19,079 nt of DNA from Planctomycetia bacterium (GCA_030618975.1 JAUXCH010000014.1:1-19079); one strand, 5' to 3'; positions 1 to 7,792 are shown, counted from the stretch's first letter. Made by a program: numbers and translations. The notes: a model not told the origin generated them from the sequence alone.

Positions 1-1185
1 CCAGAGGACGAGACCGTCTTCGCGGTACCGGTGAAACGCGCCGTCTCCGATCCGGAGGTGGTCGCGCTCACCGACGAAGGACCCGTCCAGGTCGCCGTCG
101 AGGAGCGAGATGGACACCTCGCGACTTCCGCTTCCCGCCTTGCCCACCTGGAGGGACGCGGAACACGCGTACCAACGCCCCAGCTTCTCGTAGAGCAGCA
201 CCGGTCGCTCGGCGCCGCGCGCACGGAACCAGAGGGTCTTCGCCTCGCCCGCCTCCAGACGCGACTCCACCGTCCCGTCGCCGTCCACGTCCACGACGAG
301 GGCGGGGCCTTCCCGGCGCGCGGCGCAGCGGCCGAGGCCGTGCGCCTCCGGCATCCGGTCCCCCACGGCGTGCTCCGCACCGAACGGCACGACCTGCCAG
401 TCGAGCGTGCTGGAGGGCGCGAGCGGGTAGCTGTCCGTGCTACCCGGCTCGCTCGAGGCCCCGAGCTCCGAAAGGAGCGCATCGAGCCGCTTGGCCTCGG
501 CCCCGCGCGCGCCTTCGCGCAGCGGGCGCAGCCGCTTCACGACGGCGTCGCGACCGATCTCCACGAGCACCCGCTTGACGGCCGCGAGCTCGGTGCGGCT
601 GCGCGCCTTCACCCAGGTGTCCACCAGGTCCGGCATCGCGGTGATGCCGAGGGTAGCCAGGGCCCGTTCCGCGCCGCTTCGGACCCGTGGGCTGTTCGCT
701 CGGAACCGCTTGAGGCACTCCTTGACCCACTTCGCCTCTTCCTTCTCGTTCGGAAGCCCGGAGGGAGGGCCGGATGGAGAGGTGGACGCGCCGTCCTCCG
801 AACCCGCGTCGGCGAGCACCCCGATCAGGGCGTCGAGCATCTTCACCTTGCCCCCGCGCGCGTCCTCCCGCATGCGTCGCAGTCGTCCCCGGGCGACGTC
901 GCGGCCGATCTTCAGGAATACTGACTCGATGAGCTCCGCGTCGACCTCCTCGTGCGCATTCCACCAGGCCTCCGCGAGCATCGGCACCGCGTCGGTTCCG
1001 AGGGCCGCCAGGGCGCGCTCGGCACCGCTCCGCACGGGCGGGCTTCCCGCGCCGAGGCGGTCGAGACACGCCTTGGCCCACTTCTTCTCTTCCTTGGAGA
1101 GCTCCCCCGCCCCCGCGGCGGCAGCCAGGAACGCCGTCGACAGGCACACGACGACCAGGGCGGTGACGCGCCGGGATCGGTTCAC
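1..1185 (-). CDS. Secreted protein with duplicated helical repeat and acidic-loop domain (3' end missing)
   Basis: I do not recognise a named family. The reading frame is open for 395 codons and leaves the window at its left edge, so the C-terminus is missing. It begins with a GTG at 1183-1185 that overlaps the stop of the upstream HEAT gene (GTGA), which suggests translational coupling; no separate ribosome site is visible. Residues 1-27 form a signal peptide (Arg-rich start, hydrophobic core, AAAAGAG). Two related units of about 93 residues follow, at roughly 33-125 and 149-241. Both carry W(A/V)K(A/E)CL, SGAERALA.LG and IGRD motifs, and a Ser/Pro/Gly-rich linker separates them. After residue 260 a different domain has two acidic loops, VDVDGDGTVE (298-307) and LLDGDLDGSF (361-370), which resemble calcium-binding DxDxDG loops. 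The duplication looks HEAT/ARM-like, consistent with the HEAT protein encoded just upstream. An export location is likely; the function is unknown. Confidence 0.75.
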   Translation of the reverse strand, partial: MNRSRRVTALVVVCLSTAFLAAAAGAGELSKEEKKWAKACLDRLGAGSPPVRSGAERALAALGTDAVPMLAEAWWNAHEEVDAELIESVFLKIGRDVARGRLRRMREDARGGKVKMLDALIGVLADAGSEDGASTSPSGPPSGLPNEKEEAKWVKECLKRFRANSPRVRSGAERALATLGITAMPDLVDTWVKARSRTELAAVKRVLVEIGRDAVVKRLRPLREGARGAEAKRLDALLSELGASSEPGSTDSYPLAPSSTLDWQVVPFGAEHAVGDRMPEAHGLGRCAARREGPALVVDVDGDGTVESRLEAGEAKTLWFRARGAERPVLLYEKLGRWYACSASLQVGKAGSGSREVSISLLDGDLDGSFVGERDHLRIGDGAFHRYREDGLVLW

Positions 1186-2045
1186 GGCGATCGTTGGAGC
1201 ATCCTGATGGCCCGCATGCAGGCGTCTCGCACGGTGAACGCAGTCTCCTCGGAGAGCGCCTTCTTCAGCAGCGGGATCACGTCGGATCGCCTCGTGTGGC
1301 CGAAGCCCATCGCCGCGTACTCCCGGACCCTCGTGTTCTTGTCGCCCTCGAGGACCTCCGTCAGTCGCGCGACGGCCTCGTCGGTGGCGAGGTAGCCCAG
1401 CGCCTCCACGGCGTACGAGCGGATCGTGTCCTTCCGGTGCCGGCTGTACTTGAAGAGCACGTCGACGACCCGCTCGTCCGTGCCTGCCGACTGGCCCAGG
1501 GCGAGGGCGCAGGCCCCGACGACCTTGATCTTGGTCCGCTTCGAGGTCATGACGTCGAGCAGCGGCCCCACCGCCCGCTCGTCCCTGGCTGAAGCCAGGG
1601 CCTCGGCGGCCGAGTGCTGGACCAGGAAGTGCTTCGAGCGCAGGGCGTTCTTGCCGCACAGGAACTCGACCGACTTCTTCCCACCGATCTGCGCCAGGGC
1701 CCGAAGCGAGTGGTGGACGTACTGCTGGTTCTTGTTGCGCGTCGCGAACTGCATCAGGGCGTCGCGCGAGGCGCGGGTCCCCTCGGTCCCCATGAGCTCG
1801 ATCCGCCGGGCGACGAACTCGCGGTTCTTCCCGTCCTTGAGCTGCTTGACGAGGCGTTTCACCTCCTTCAGGTGCGCCTTCTTCGCCTCGCCCTCGAGGA
1901 CCGGCTCCTCCTCTTCGACCGGTGTAGGGGTCTCCTCCTCGGCCCGGACAGAAGGTACGCCGAGGTACGGCGCGAGGAGGAACAGGAGCAGGACGAGCCC
2001 CCAACGGATCGCCCCCGGCTCTGCTCCCCCGGTTCGGTATCTCAT
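1182..2045 (-). CDS. Exported HEAT-repeat protein
   Basis: A 287-residue protein. I chose the ATG at 2043-2045 because CGGAG lies 7 bases upstream of it and it puts a signal peptide at the N-terminus: positive residues, a Leu-rich core (VLLLFLLA) and a VRA/EEE cleavage site near residue 34. A Glu/Pro-rich linker (about 35-55) and a charged helix precede at least five HEAT-like helical pairs (about 85-285). Typical repeat motifs are HSAAEALAS, GACALALGQ, SYAVEALGYLA and EYAAMGFGHT. HEAT arrays are protein-protein scaffolds and no catalytic residues are expected. The gene lies 64 bases downstream of the M50 peptidase gene and overlaps the next gene by four bases. It may be the tail of the envelope operon or a separate unit. 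An open frame extends upstream of 2045, but its sequence has no export signal. Confidence 0.85.
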   Translation of the reverse strand: MRYRTGGAEPGAIRWGLVLLLFLLAPYLGVPSVRAEEETPTPVEEEEPVLEGEAKKAHLKEVKRLVKQLKDGKNREFVARRIELMGTEGTRASRDALMQFATRNKNQQYVHHSLRALAQIGGKKSVEFLCGKNALRSKHFLVQHSAAEALASARDERAVGPLLDVMTSKRTKIKVVGACALALGQSAGTDERVVDVLFKYSRHRKDTIRSYAVEALGYLATDEAVARLTEVLEGDKNTRVREYAAMGFGHTRRSDVIPLLKKALSEETAFTVRDACMRAIRMLQRSP

Positions 2046-2109
2046 CGAAGAACTCCGTTCCAGCCCGATGGTAGCAGGGACACTCCGCGGGCGAGGGCGC
2101 CAAGCGCGG

Positions 2110-2817
2110 TCACGCGGTCGTGGCCCCGTCATCGCCGGGCGCTTCGGAGCCGCTTGCGTGGCTTCGAAGCGCCAGGCGTACGAAGAGGAACGTCCCCACC
2201 ACGGCCAGCACGATCCAGAGGAGGCCCCAGAGAACGGTCGGCAGCCCGGTGAGCTCGGCCAGCATGCGCGCGTCGGAGCGCAGCTCGGGTCGATCGAGCA
2301 CGTCGCTCTTGATGTCGATCACCGCGTAGAGGCAACTCGTCAGGCCGATCACGCTCAACAGGAAGTCGTTCAGCCCGTGCGAAAGGAACCGGGCCGCGAG
2401 GAGCAGGACCGCGGCGGCCGCGAGTCCGAAGATCATCCCGAAGCCGAACCACGGCCGGACGAGAAGCAGGGTGACCGCGGCGAGCACGACCCCGAGGATC
2501 CCCGTGATCACGCGGTCCTGGCGACTTCCGGCTGCGGCGACGAGGATCACGCCGCCGACGAGCAGGCTGCCCAGGTATCCGGCGGACAGGATCACGAAGC
2601 GGCTTCCCCCGCGCGTGACGGCGAGTCCCCCCTCCCGGGGATCGAGCTGGATCTCGACGACCGAGCCTCCGGTGAGGATGGCCGCGAGACCGTGACTGAG
2701 CTCGTGAAAGAAGACGACCAGGATCTTCAGCGGGTACACGAGCCACGTCTGCCAGAACACGACGACACCCACCAGGACCAGGCCGAGCACGAGCCACCGG
2801 GCGGCGCTTTGCTTCAC
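2110..2817 (-). CDS. M50B-type intramembrane metallopeptidase
   Basis: A 235-residue polytopic membrane protein. The start is a GTG at 2815-2817, 17 bases after the preceding stop, with GGGAG about 13 bases upstream. Residues 8-28 form a first membrane segment. Residues 38-42 are HELSH, the zinc-binding HExxH motif, followed by LTGG and a conserved-looking block around residues 50-90 (the hydrophobic stretch after RGGSRFVILSAGY). Several further membrane segments follow. Residues 164-191 (YAVIDIKSD, then DARMLAELTGLP) match the C-terminal part of the peptidase M50B-like family (Pfam PF13398-type), where an Asp completes the metal site. The tail is acidic and polar. Family members are membrane-embedded proteases; the substrate is unknown. 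Its place at the end of the PspA/ABC cluster suggests processing of an envelope protein, possibly a regulator, but that is inference. Confidence 0.86.
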   Translation of the reverse strand: MKQSAARWLVLGLVLVGVVVFWQTWLVYPLKILVVFFHELSHGLAAILTGGSVVEIQLDPREGGLAVTRGGSRFVILSAGYLGSLLVGGVILVAAAGSRQDRVITGILGVVLAAVTLLLVRPWFGFGMIFGLAAAAVLLLAARFLSHGLNDFLLSVIGLTSCLYAVIDIKSDVLDRPELRSDARMLAELTGLPTVLWGLLWIVLAVVGTFLFVRLALRSHASGSEAPGDDGATTA

Positions 2818-2834
2818 CGTACGGCGTCGCTCCC

Positions 2835-3707
2835 TCAACCCCGCGTCTCGACCGTCGATCGGTTGAGCAGCTCGGGCACGGTTTCGTCGCCTTCCACGAA
2901 CCCCGTGGCGAAGCGGAGCTCGTCCATCGTGCGCTCCGTCTCGAGCATGGAGGTCGCGACCGCGTCCACCTGGTCGCTGATGAACTCGGGTTCCTGCCGG
3001 TTCACGGCCATCTCGGAGAGGGACCGGATCTTGTTTTCGAGCCGGTCGATCTCGAGCTGGACCAGCTCGTAGTTCTCCTGGGCCTTCTGCAAGTTCGTGA
3101 GGCGGGAGCGGGAGGTATCGAGGTTGTCCTGGATCGTCTCGCGGGCCTTGGCGCGCCGGGGATTCGTCGGGTCGTCGGGAATCGCCGCGAGCTGACGCTC
3201 GAGGCGCTCGATATCCCCTCGGATGGCGCTCACGCTGGTCCGGTCCAGGAAGCGCGAGAGCGACCACTCGGTGTAGAGGAGACGAAGGAAGATCCAGAGC
3301 AGGCGGTCGAGGCTCTTCAACTGCAGGCTCTCGAAGGGCATCCGGCCGGAACCGCCCGCGGGCCGCCTGAGATCGCGCCCGATCTGCCTGAGCTCCTGCG
3401 CTCGGGCACGCAGCGCCTCGTAGCGCGCGAGACTCGCGGGAGGAAGCGCGGCCGTGATCTTCGAGAGCGCCTCCTCGCTGGTGACGGCGACCGTCGCGCG
3501 CCTGGCCTTGGCCTCCTCGGCGTCGATCGCCTTCTGGAACCTGGGGTTCGTGCTGAGGAGGCCCAGGTAGGCGATCTCCACGGCCGCGACGACCGGCAGC
3601 ACCACGTCGGGGTGGCCCGTGAGGATGGCGAAGACCGCCCCCGCTCCGACGGCGAGGAGGTTCCAGTGGTTCAGGAACGCCCGCTTGAGGTACTTGCCCA
3701 GACCCAC
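2835..3707 (-). CDS. Membrane-anchored coiled-coil protein
   Basis: A 290-residue protein of no family I recognise. It starts with a GTG at 3705-3707, one base after the ABC ATPase stop; the ribosome site must lie in the ATPase's last codons. Residues 13-50 contain two short hydrophobic segments (LLAVGAGAVFAILTG and VVLPVVAAVEIAYLGLL) that probably form a membrane hairpin. The remaining 240 residues are strongly helical and charged. A probable coiled coil covers about residues 160-245 (DIERLERQLAA, SRSLTNLQ-like, LVQLEIDRLENKIRSL). The C-terminus has an acidic GFVEGDETVPELL motif. Without a transport or catalytic motif it is best read as a structural or adaptor subunit facing the cytoplasm. 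Candidate partners are PspA, itself a long-helix protein, or the ABC complex encoded directly upstream. The function remains unassigned. Confidence 0.82.
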   Translation of the reverse strand: MGLGKYLKRAFLNHWNLLAVGAGAVFAILTGHPDVVLPVVAAVEIAYLGLLSTNPRFQKAIDAEEAKARRATVAVTSEEALSKITAALPPASLARYEALRARAQELRQIGRDLRRPAGGSGRMPFESLQLKSLDRLLWIFLRLLYTEWSLSRFLDRTSVSAIRGDIERLERQLAAIPDDPTNPRRAKARETIQDNLDTSRSRLTNLQKAQENYELVQLEIDRLENKIRSLSEMAVNRQEPEFISDQVDAVATSMLETERTMDELRFATGFVEGDETVPELLNRSTVETRG

Positions 3708-3708
3708 C

Positions 3709-4659
3709 TCAGCGCTCCTCCTCGAGCGTCGCGATCTTGTCGCGGATGTAGAACACCGTCTCCTGAAAGGGGACCTCTCGCTGCATCTCCAGCGCGGGTC
3801 GATTCGGAGGCTCCACCTCCAACTCCTCCAGGATGGTGCCGGGAGAGTTGCTCATCAGGTACACGCGGTCCCCGAGATACACGGCCTCCCCGATGGAATG
3901 CGTCACGAAGAACACGGTCGCCTCGACCTCGCGCCAGAGGTCGACGAGCAGGTCCTGCATGTTCAGCCGCGTCGTGGGGTCGAGGGCCCCGAACGGTTCG
4001 TCCATCAGGATAATCCGCGGTCGGAGGATCAACGTGCGCGCGATCGCAACCCGCTGCCGCATGCCGCCCGACAATTCGTGGGGGTACTTGAGCTGGTCGT
4101 TCTCCACGCTCAGTCCTACGCGCCCGATCCAGTGCCGCGCCGACTCCTCGCGCTCCTCGCGCGGCACGCCCCGGCACTCGAGGCCGAACGCGACGTTGTC
4201 GAGGACCGTCCGGTGGTCGAACGAGGTGTAGTCCTGGAAGACCATGCCCCGGTCGGCACCCGGGCGCTCCACGGTCCTGCCCATCACCCGGACCTCTCCG
4301 ACCGTCGGTGGGTGCTGAGGCTCGAGGCCCGCGATCAGACGGAGGACCGTGCTCTTGCCGCAGCCGCTGGGCCCGAGGATGGAGACGAACTCGCCCTTCC
4401 CCTCGATGTCCTCCACGACGAAGTTCACCTCGTCGATCGCCGTGAAGGCGTTCGCCTCACCGACGTTGTAGGTCTTCCTCACGTTGCGAAACGAGACGAT
4501 CCCCGCGGAGGGGATCTCCTCGGGCTCCCGCACGTGGTCGAGCACCGTGCCGACGCCGACGTCCTGGGGGAGGGCGTCCTGGAGGACGGCGTCCTGGGGT
4601 ACTGCGTCCTGGGGCCCGTCGTCTTGAGGCACGGCGTCTTGGGGGACGGGATCGCTCAC
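3709..4659 (-). CDS. ABC transporter ATPase, nitrate/sulfonate/taurine (NitT/TauT) type
   Basis: A 316-residue nucleotide-binding subunit that powers the adjacent permease. The GTG start (4657-4659) overlaps the permease stop, giving tight translational coupling. The ATPase core shows all expected motifs: Walker A GPSGCGKST (96-104), Q-loop Gln142, signature LSGGMRQR (196-203), Walker B IILMDEP (216-222), D-loop GALD and switch His254. The C-terminal tail (SNSPGTILEELEV, then PFQETVFYIRDKI) is like that of SsuB/TauB/NrtD-type proteins. Unusual is the N-terminal extension of about 50 residues. It begins with six or seven near-identical PQDAV-like pentapeptides, encoded by a 15-bp tandem repeat, and is absent from ordinary family members. 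The extension is acidic and probably disordered. The substrate cannot be read from the ATPase. Confidence 0.93.
   Translation of the reverse strand: MSDPVPQDAVPQDDGPQDAVPQDAVLQDALPQDVGVGTVLDHVREPEEIPSAGIVSFRNVRKTYNVGEANAFTAIDEVNFVVEDIEGKGEFVSILGPSGCGKSTVLRLIAGLEPQHPPTVGEVRVMGRTVERPGADRGMVFQDYTSFDHRTVLDNVAFGLECRGVPREEREESARHWIGRVGLSVENDQLKYPHELSGGMRQRVAIARTLILRPRIILMDEPFGALDPTTRLNMQDLLVDLWREVEATVFFVTHSIGEAVYLGDRVYLMSNSPGTILEELEVEPPNRPALEMQREVPFQETVFYIRDKIATLEEER
4560..4649 (-). repeat. Six tandem 15-bp units in the ABC ATPase gene
   Basis: On the plus strand, units begin with CGTCCTGGGG or CGTCTTGGGG at exact 15-base intervals: 4560, 4575, 4590, 4605, 4620 and 4635. They are in frame on the minus strand and encode repeats of the type (V/G/L)PQDA. 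The period is a multiple of three, so copy-number change would lengthen or shorten the protein tail without a frameshift. The units differ from each other by a few bases, so the array is not freshly expanded. Confidence 0.9.
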
Positions 4660-5684
4660 GCGTCTTCCTCCCCCGGCCCAGCCTGCGTCGTCGCCACCTC
4701 GCGGCTGAAGAAGACGCCCTTCAGGTCCTCCCAGGCGTGCCCCACGACGCGCAGCGCCCGGTGGAGCAGCCCGTGGCCTCCGTACTGGTAGGGAAAGAGG
4801 CTCTTCTGGATGGCCTTGAGAGTCCGGTCGATCGCCAACGCGATGAACGGAATGATCAGGAGGACGAGCCAGATGTGCTCGATGTAGCCTCGGCGCTGCG
4901 ACTGGCGGATGATGTCGCCGAGGCCCCCGACCTCTCCACCCAGCTTCACGAGCTCGGCCAGCATGATGTAGCCGAAGGCCAGCCCGAAGAGCAGGCGCAG
5001 CGAGTTGAACACCGCGGGCATGGCGAGCGGGACCAGGACCTTCGTGATGATCTGGCGCCTCTTCGCCCCCAGCGTCCAGGCCGTGTCGACGTAGCGCTGA
5101 TCGACGTCTCGAATCGCCGTCGCCGTGTCGCTCACGATGAACATGACGCACGCGATGAAGATGAACATCACCTTCTGCCACTCGCCGATCCCGAACGCGG
5201 TGAACGTAAGGGGGATCAGGGCGGCGAGCGGGATGTTGCGTCCGAAGATGGTCAGCGGAAAGAGGAGGCCCTGCGCAAGGGCGAAACAGCCGGACAGGAT
5301 CCCCAACGGGATTCCGACGGCGCACGCCAACGCGAACCCCAGCACGACCCGGCGCAACGTGACGATCAGGTTCCGCGTGAGCGCCCGGTCGAACCAGAGT
5401 TCCTGGAACGAACTGAACGTCTCGGCCGGGCTCGGCAGGACGGTGGGAGAGACCATGCGGAACTCGGGCTCCCCCACCGTGGCGAGGAACCACGCGAGGA
5501 AGATGAGCGCGATGCACGCGAGGCCCAGGACGACGTGGAGCCAGGTCGGAATGTCCCCCCTCAGAGCGAAGAGGCGCCTCCCCGGCGAACGCCGGGGAGG
5601 CGGCGCAGAGGGCTGCGCCCGAGGGAGTGCTGGGGGGGCGGCGCGAACGGCACCGCCCGGGATCGATTCCGGCTCCTTGGTCAT
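4656..5684 (-). CDS. ABC transporter permease, SsuC/TauC/NrtB type
   Basis: A 342-residue inner-membrane permease of the binding-protein-dependent transport family (BPD_transp_1). The ATG start at 5682-5684 lies seven bases after the SBP-OmpA stop, with AGGG overlapping that stop. The first 45 residues are cytoplasmic-looking and rich in Pro and Arg, longer than usual. A membrane helix follows at about 50-69 (VVLGLACIALIFLAWFLA). The core carries about five more helices. The EAA-type coupling loop that contacts the ATPase is at YVDTAWTLGAKRRQI and VLVPLAMP. The GxxGLGDIIRQSQ region near residues 265-280 is typical of the NitT/TauT subgroup. The last 50 residues extend past the final helix into a soluble tail. 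Known relatives import nitrate, sulfonates or similar small anions; no specificity can be assigned here. The gene contains a strong hairpin near its 5' end. Confidence 0.93.
   Translation of the reverse strand: MTKEPESIPGGAVRAAPPALPRAQPSAPPPRRSPGRRLFALRGDIPTWLHVVLGLACIALIFLAWFLATVGEPEFRMVSPTVLPSPAETFSSFQELWFDRALTRNLIVTLRRVVLGFALACAVGIPLGILSGCFALAQGLLFPLTIFGRNIPLAALIPLTFTAFGIGEWQKVMFIFIACVMFIVSDTATAIRDVDQRYVDTAWTLGAKRRQIITKVLVPLAMPAVFNSLRLLFGLAFGYIMLAELVKLGGEVGGLGDIIRQSQRRGYIEHIWLVLLIIPFIALAIDRTLKAIQKSLFPYQYGGHGLLHRALRVVGHAWEDLKGVFFSREVATTQAGPGEEDA
5575..5602 (-). promoter_or_regulatory. Perfect 12-bp hairpin inside the permease 5' coding region
   Basis: The arms at 5575-5586 and 5591-5602 are perfectly complementary, almost all G and C, with a four-base loop (5587-5590). 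In the leftward transcript the stem forms about 83-110 bases after the permease start, within the Pro/Arg-rich codons. In transporter operons, stable hairpins after the binding-protein gene commonly protect the upstream message or attenuate the downstream genes. A similar role here is inference. There is no U-run, so it is not a standard terminator. Confidence 0.55.
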
Positions 5685-5691
5685 CGAAGCC

Positions 5692-7428
5692 CTACTTGGT
5701 TTCCGCCGAGTAGACCTTGATCTCCACCCGCCGGTTCTTCGCCTGGTTCAGCGGGTCCATCGGGTCCCCCGGACGATCCCACCCGAGACCGTCGACGTTG
5801 AACTGATTCGGATCGAGTGAGTACTTCTTCACGAGCGCCTCCTTGACGGAGTTCGCACGGTTCAGCGCCAGCTCCTTCACCAGGTTCGCGCTGACCCGCC
5901 CCTTCATCGAGGAGTCCGTGTGGCCCTCGATGATGACCTGCGCCAGCCCGAACGTCCCGACCAGCTTGGCGACGTCCTCCAGGATGTTGTCGACGTTGGG
6001 ATCGTAGAGCTGTTCGATCTCCTCCCCGTCGATCTCGCGCACGATTCGCTTGTGGAGATCCCAGCTGTTGGGATGGAAGTGGATGACGACGGTCTGCGTC
6101 AGGATCTCGTTGGACTCCGCCCGGACCTGAGACACCGCCTTGGGCGTGAACCTCACCTGGTACTCGTCGCGCTGCGTCGAGTACTTCGGCTCCTTCGCGA
6201 GCTTTTGGATGATGGAGAAGTCCATCACCTGGTTGAAGGGCACGGGCGTGTGTCGGACCGTTCCGATCTTCCGGTAGAGGTAGTAGGCCTGCGTCCAGAC
6301 GCGCTCGAAGTTGGCCGGGTTGTTCTGGTTCAGGAAGAACTGGTAGTTCTCCGCCCAGTTCGTGCTGTGCGCGTCACCGAGCATCGAGAGCGCTTCGCTC
6401 GCCGGCAGGTTGTAGCCCTCCGCCATCCACTCGGCGACCTTCTGCTTCGCGGCGTCCTTCTTCAGGTCGACCATGGCGTCGAAGATGCCCCGCACCAGGC
6501 CCTCGCAGATGTTCATGTGGTCGTTGGCGAAGTCGGCCCGCGCGAACCAGACGTCGGCGATCAGCTTGTTCGCCGTCGCCGTCGTCACCAGCATGCGGTT
6601 GCTCTGGACTTCTTCGAGGTTGTAGATGTCGGGGGCCCACGAGACGGCGGCGGCGATGTCCGCCTGCGCGTTGAAGGCCGCCGCGGCCTGGAAGGCGTCG
6701 TTCGTGAAGATCCACTTCACCTCGGCGGGCTGCACGCCGCCGGACACCAGCATGTTCAGGGCGAAGTAGTGCGAAGGGGAGTTCTGCGCCAGGACGATCT
6801 TCTCCCCGCGCAGGTCCTTCACCGTCTTGATCCGGTCGCGCACGACGATCCCGTCACCGCCGTTGGACCAGTCCACCTGCTGGAAGATCCGAGGCATGAC
6901 GCGGCTGTCGCGGGGCTTTCCGCTCCGATCGACGAAGCCCTCCATGAAGAGGGGCACCATGTCCAAGGCCGCCCAGCCGATGTGGACCTCGCCCGTGGCG
7001 TAGGCGTCGCGCATGGCGACGGGGTCGTCGATGAGGACGAGCTCCACCTTGAAGGGCTTCCCGTCGGGCGTGCGCCAGACCTTGTTCGGCTTGAAACCCT
7101 CGTTCGCATAGATGATCGGCGACCAACCCGCCCAGACGTTGAGGGCGAATCGCACCGTGTTGTCCTCGAGCTTTCGATAGTCCGAGGTCCCCTTCACGGG
7201 GGGCAGGGTCTGGGCCGGAACGAACGCGTACTCCTTGACCGTCGTCACGCCCATGGCGTCGGGGGCTTCGATGCCGCCGGCGCCGATCTGGGACGGATCG
7301 ATGGAGCCGCCCCCCTCACCCGCACCCTCCGGGGCAAAGATGTCGCTCCGCCAGACGGCGAAGAACACCAGCAGGGCGATCACCGCGACCAGAGCGATGT
7401 AGAAGGAAGATTTCGGCTTACCAGGCAT
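5692..7428 (-). CDS. Membrane-anchored solute-binding protein fused to OmpA peptidoglycan-binding domain
   Basis: A 578-residue two-domain protein. The ATG at 7426-7428 is preceded by GAGAGGA at eight bases. Residues 9-26 form an uncleaved-looking membrane anchor; no lipobox Cys is present. A Gly-rich linker (35-60) leads to a periplasmic binding domain (about 90-405) of the NMT1/SsuA/TauA/NrtA-like fold. It begins RFALNVWAGWSPIIYANEG and includes LIDDPVAMRDAYATGEVHIGW, and LRGEKIVLAQNSPSHYF. A short connector precedes an OmpA-family C-terminal domain (about 444-574). That domain has EGHTDS (501-506), LNRANSV (with Arg524) and the classic NRRVEI (565-570). Asp505 and Arg524 correspond to the OmpA residues that hold diaminopimelate. 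The protein would therefore span from inner membrane to cell wall and present a ligand-binding domain to the adjacent permease. The ligand is unknown. Confidence 0.93.
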   Translation of the reverse strand: MPGKPKSSFYIALVAVIALLVFFAVWRSDIFAPEGAGEGGGSIDPSQIGAGGIEAPDAMGVTTVKEYAFVPAQTLPPVKGTSDYRKLEDNTVRFALNVWAGWSPIIYANEGFKPNKVWRTPDGKPFKVELVLIDDPVAMRDAYATGEVHIGWAALDMVPLFMEGFVDRSGKPRDSRVMPRIFQQVDWSNGGDGIVVRDRIKTVKDLRGEKIVLAQNSPSHYFALNMLVSGGVQPAEVKWIFTNDAFQAAAAFNAQADIAAAVSWAPDIYNLEEVQSNRMLVTTATANKLIADVWFARADFANDHMNICEGLVRGIFDAMVDLKKDAAKQKVAEWMAEGYNLPASEALSMLGDAHSTNWAENYQFFLNQNNPANFERVWTQAYYLYRKIGTVRHTPVPFNQVMDFSIIQKLAKEPKYSTQRDEYQVRFTPKAVSQVRAESNEILTQTVVIHFHPNSWDLHKRIVREIDGEEIEQLYDPNVDNILEDVAKLVGTFGLAQVIIEGHTDSSMKGRVSANLVKELALNRANSVKEALVKKYSLDPNQFNVDGLGWDRPGDPMDPLNQAKNRRVEIKVYSAETK

Positions 7429-7486
7429 CGTGTTGTCCTCTCGAGAACGGCATGGCCCTGTTGTCTGCGTGCTGCGGGGGCTGCTC

Positions 7487-7792
7487 TCAGCCTCTGAACC
7501 GGGTCGGGGGTCGCGCCTCCTGCACGGAGTGCAGGAAGTTCATGATGTCGTGGGCCGTGAGCTCGCAGAGGAGCTCCGTCACCCGGGCGTGGAGAGCGTC
7601 GTCGAGCTGGGGCTCGATCTCCTTCATGAGGGCCACGACGCGCGCTTCCTGGGCCTCGACCTCGTCGGTGGAGACGACGCCGTCTGCCACGGCTTCGAGG
7701 AAGGACTCGAGCTTGCGGGCGTGGGCGTCGATGGCCACGCCTCCCTCATCGTCGAGCCAACTCATCCGATCGGGGGAATCGCTTGCCGTCAT
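7487..7792 (-). CDS. Small helical acidic protein of unknown function
   Basis: A 101-residue protein. I chose the ATG at 7790-7792 because GGGAG lies five bases upstream; an in-frame ATG at 7805-7807 has no ribosome site. There is no signal peptide or membrane segment, so it is probably cytoplasmic. The composition is acidic and helical: LESFLEAVADGVVSTDEVEAQ, followed by helices containing LDDALHARVTELL and HDIMNFLHS, and a basic Pro/Arg tail. I see no enzymatic motif. Its position between the AAA+ ATPase (52 bases upstream) and the SBP-OmpA gene (58 bases downstream) argues for an accessory or adaptor role in the same system. The frame is supported by the ribosome site and position in the operon, not by recognised homology. 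Confidence 0.62.
   Translation of the reverse strand: MTASDSPDRMSWLDDEGGVAIDAHARKLESFLEAVADGVVSTDEVEAQEARVVALMKEIEPQLDDALHARVTELLCELTAHDIMNFLHSVQEARPPTRFRG

Noticed and set aside
2818..3267. Upstream extension of the M50 peptidase frame to 3267
   Set aside because: The extra 150 residues are a shifted reading of the coiled-coil gene and have no membrane or domain character; the GTG at 2817 directly precedes the first membrane helix.
4560..4649. Tandem repeats considered as a CRISPR-like array
   Set aside because: The units are contiguous 15-mers without spacers and encode in-frame pentapeptides in an ABC ATPase gene.
4660..5517. Upstream extension of the ABC ATPase frame to 5517
   Set aside because: The extension is an out-of-frame reading of the permease gene. 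The GTG at 4657-4659, overlapping the permease stop, is the sensible start.
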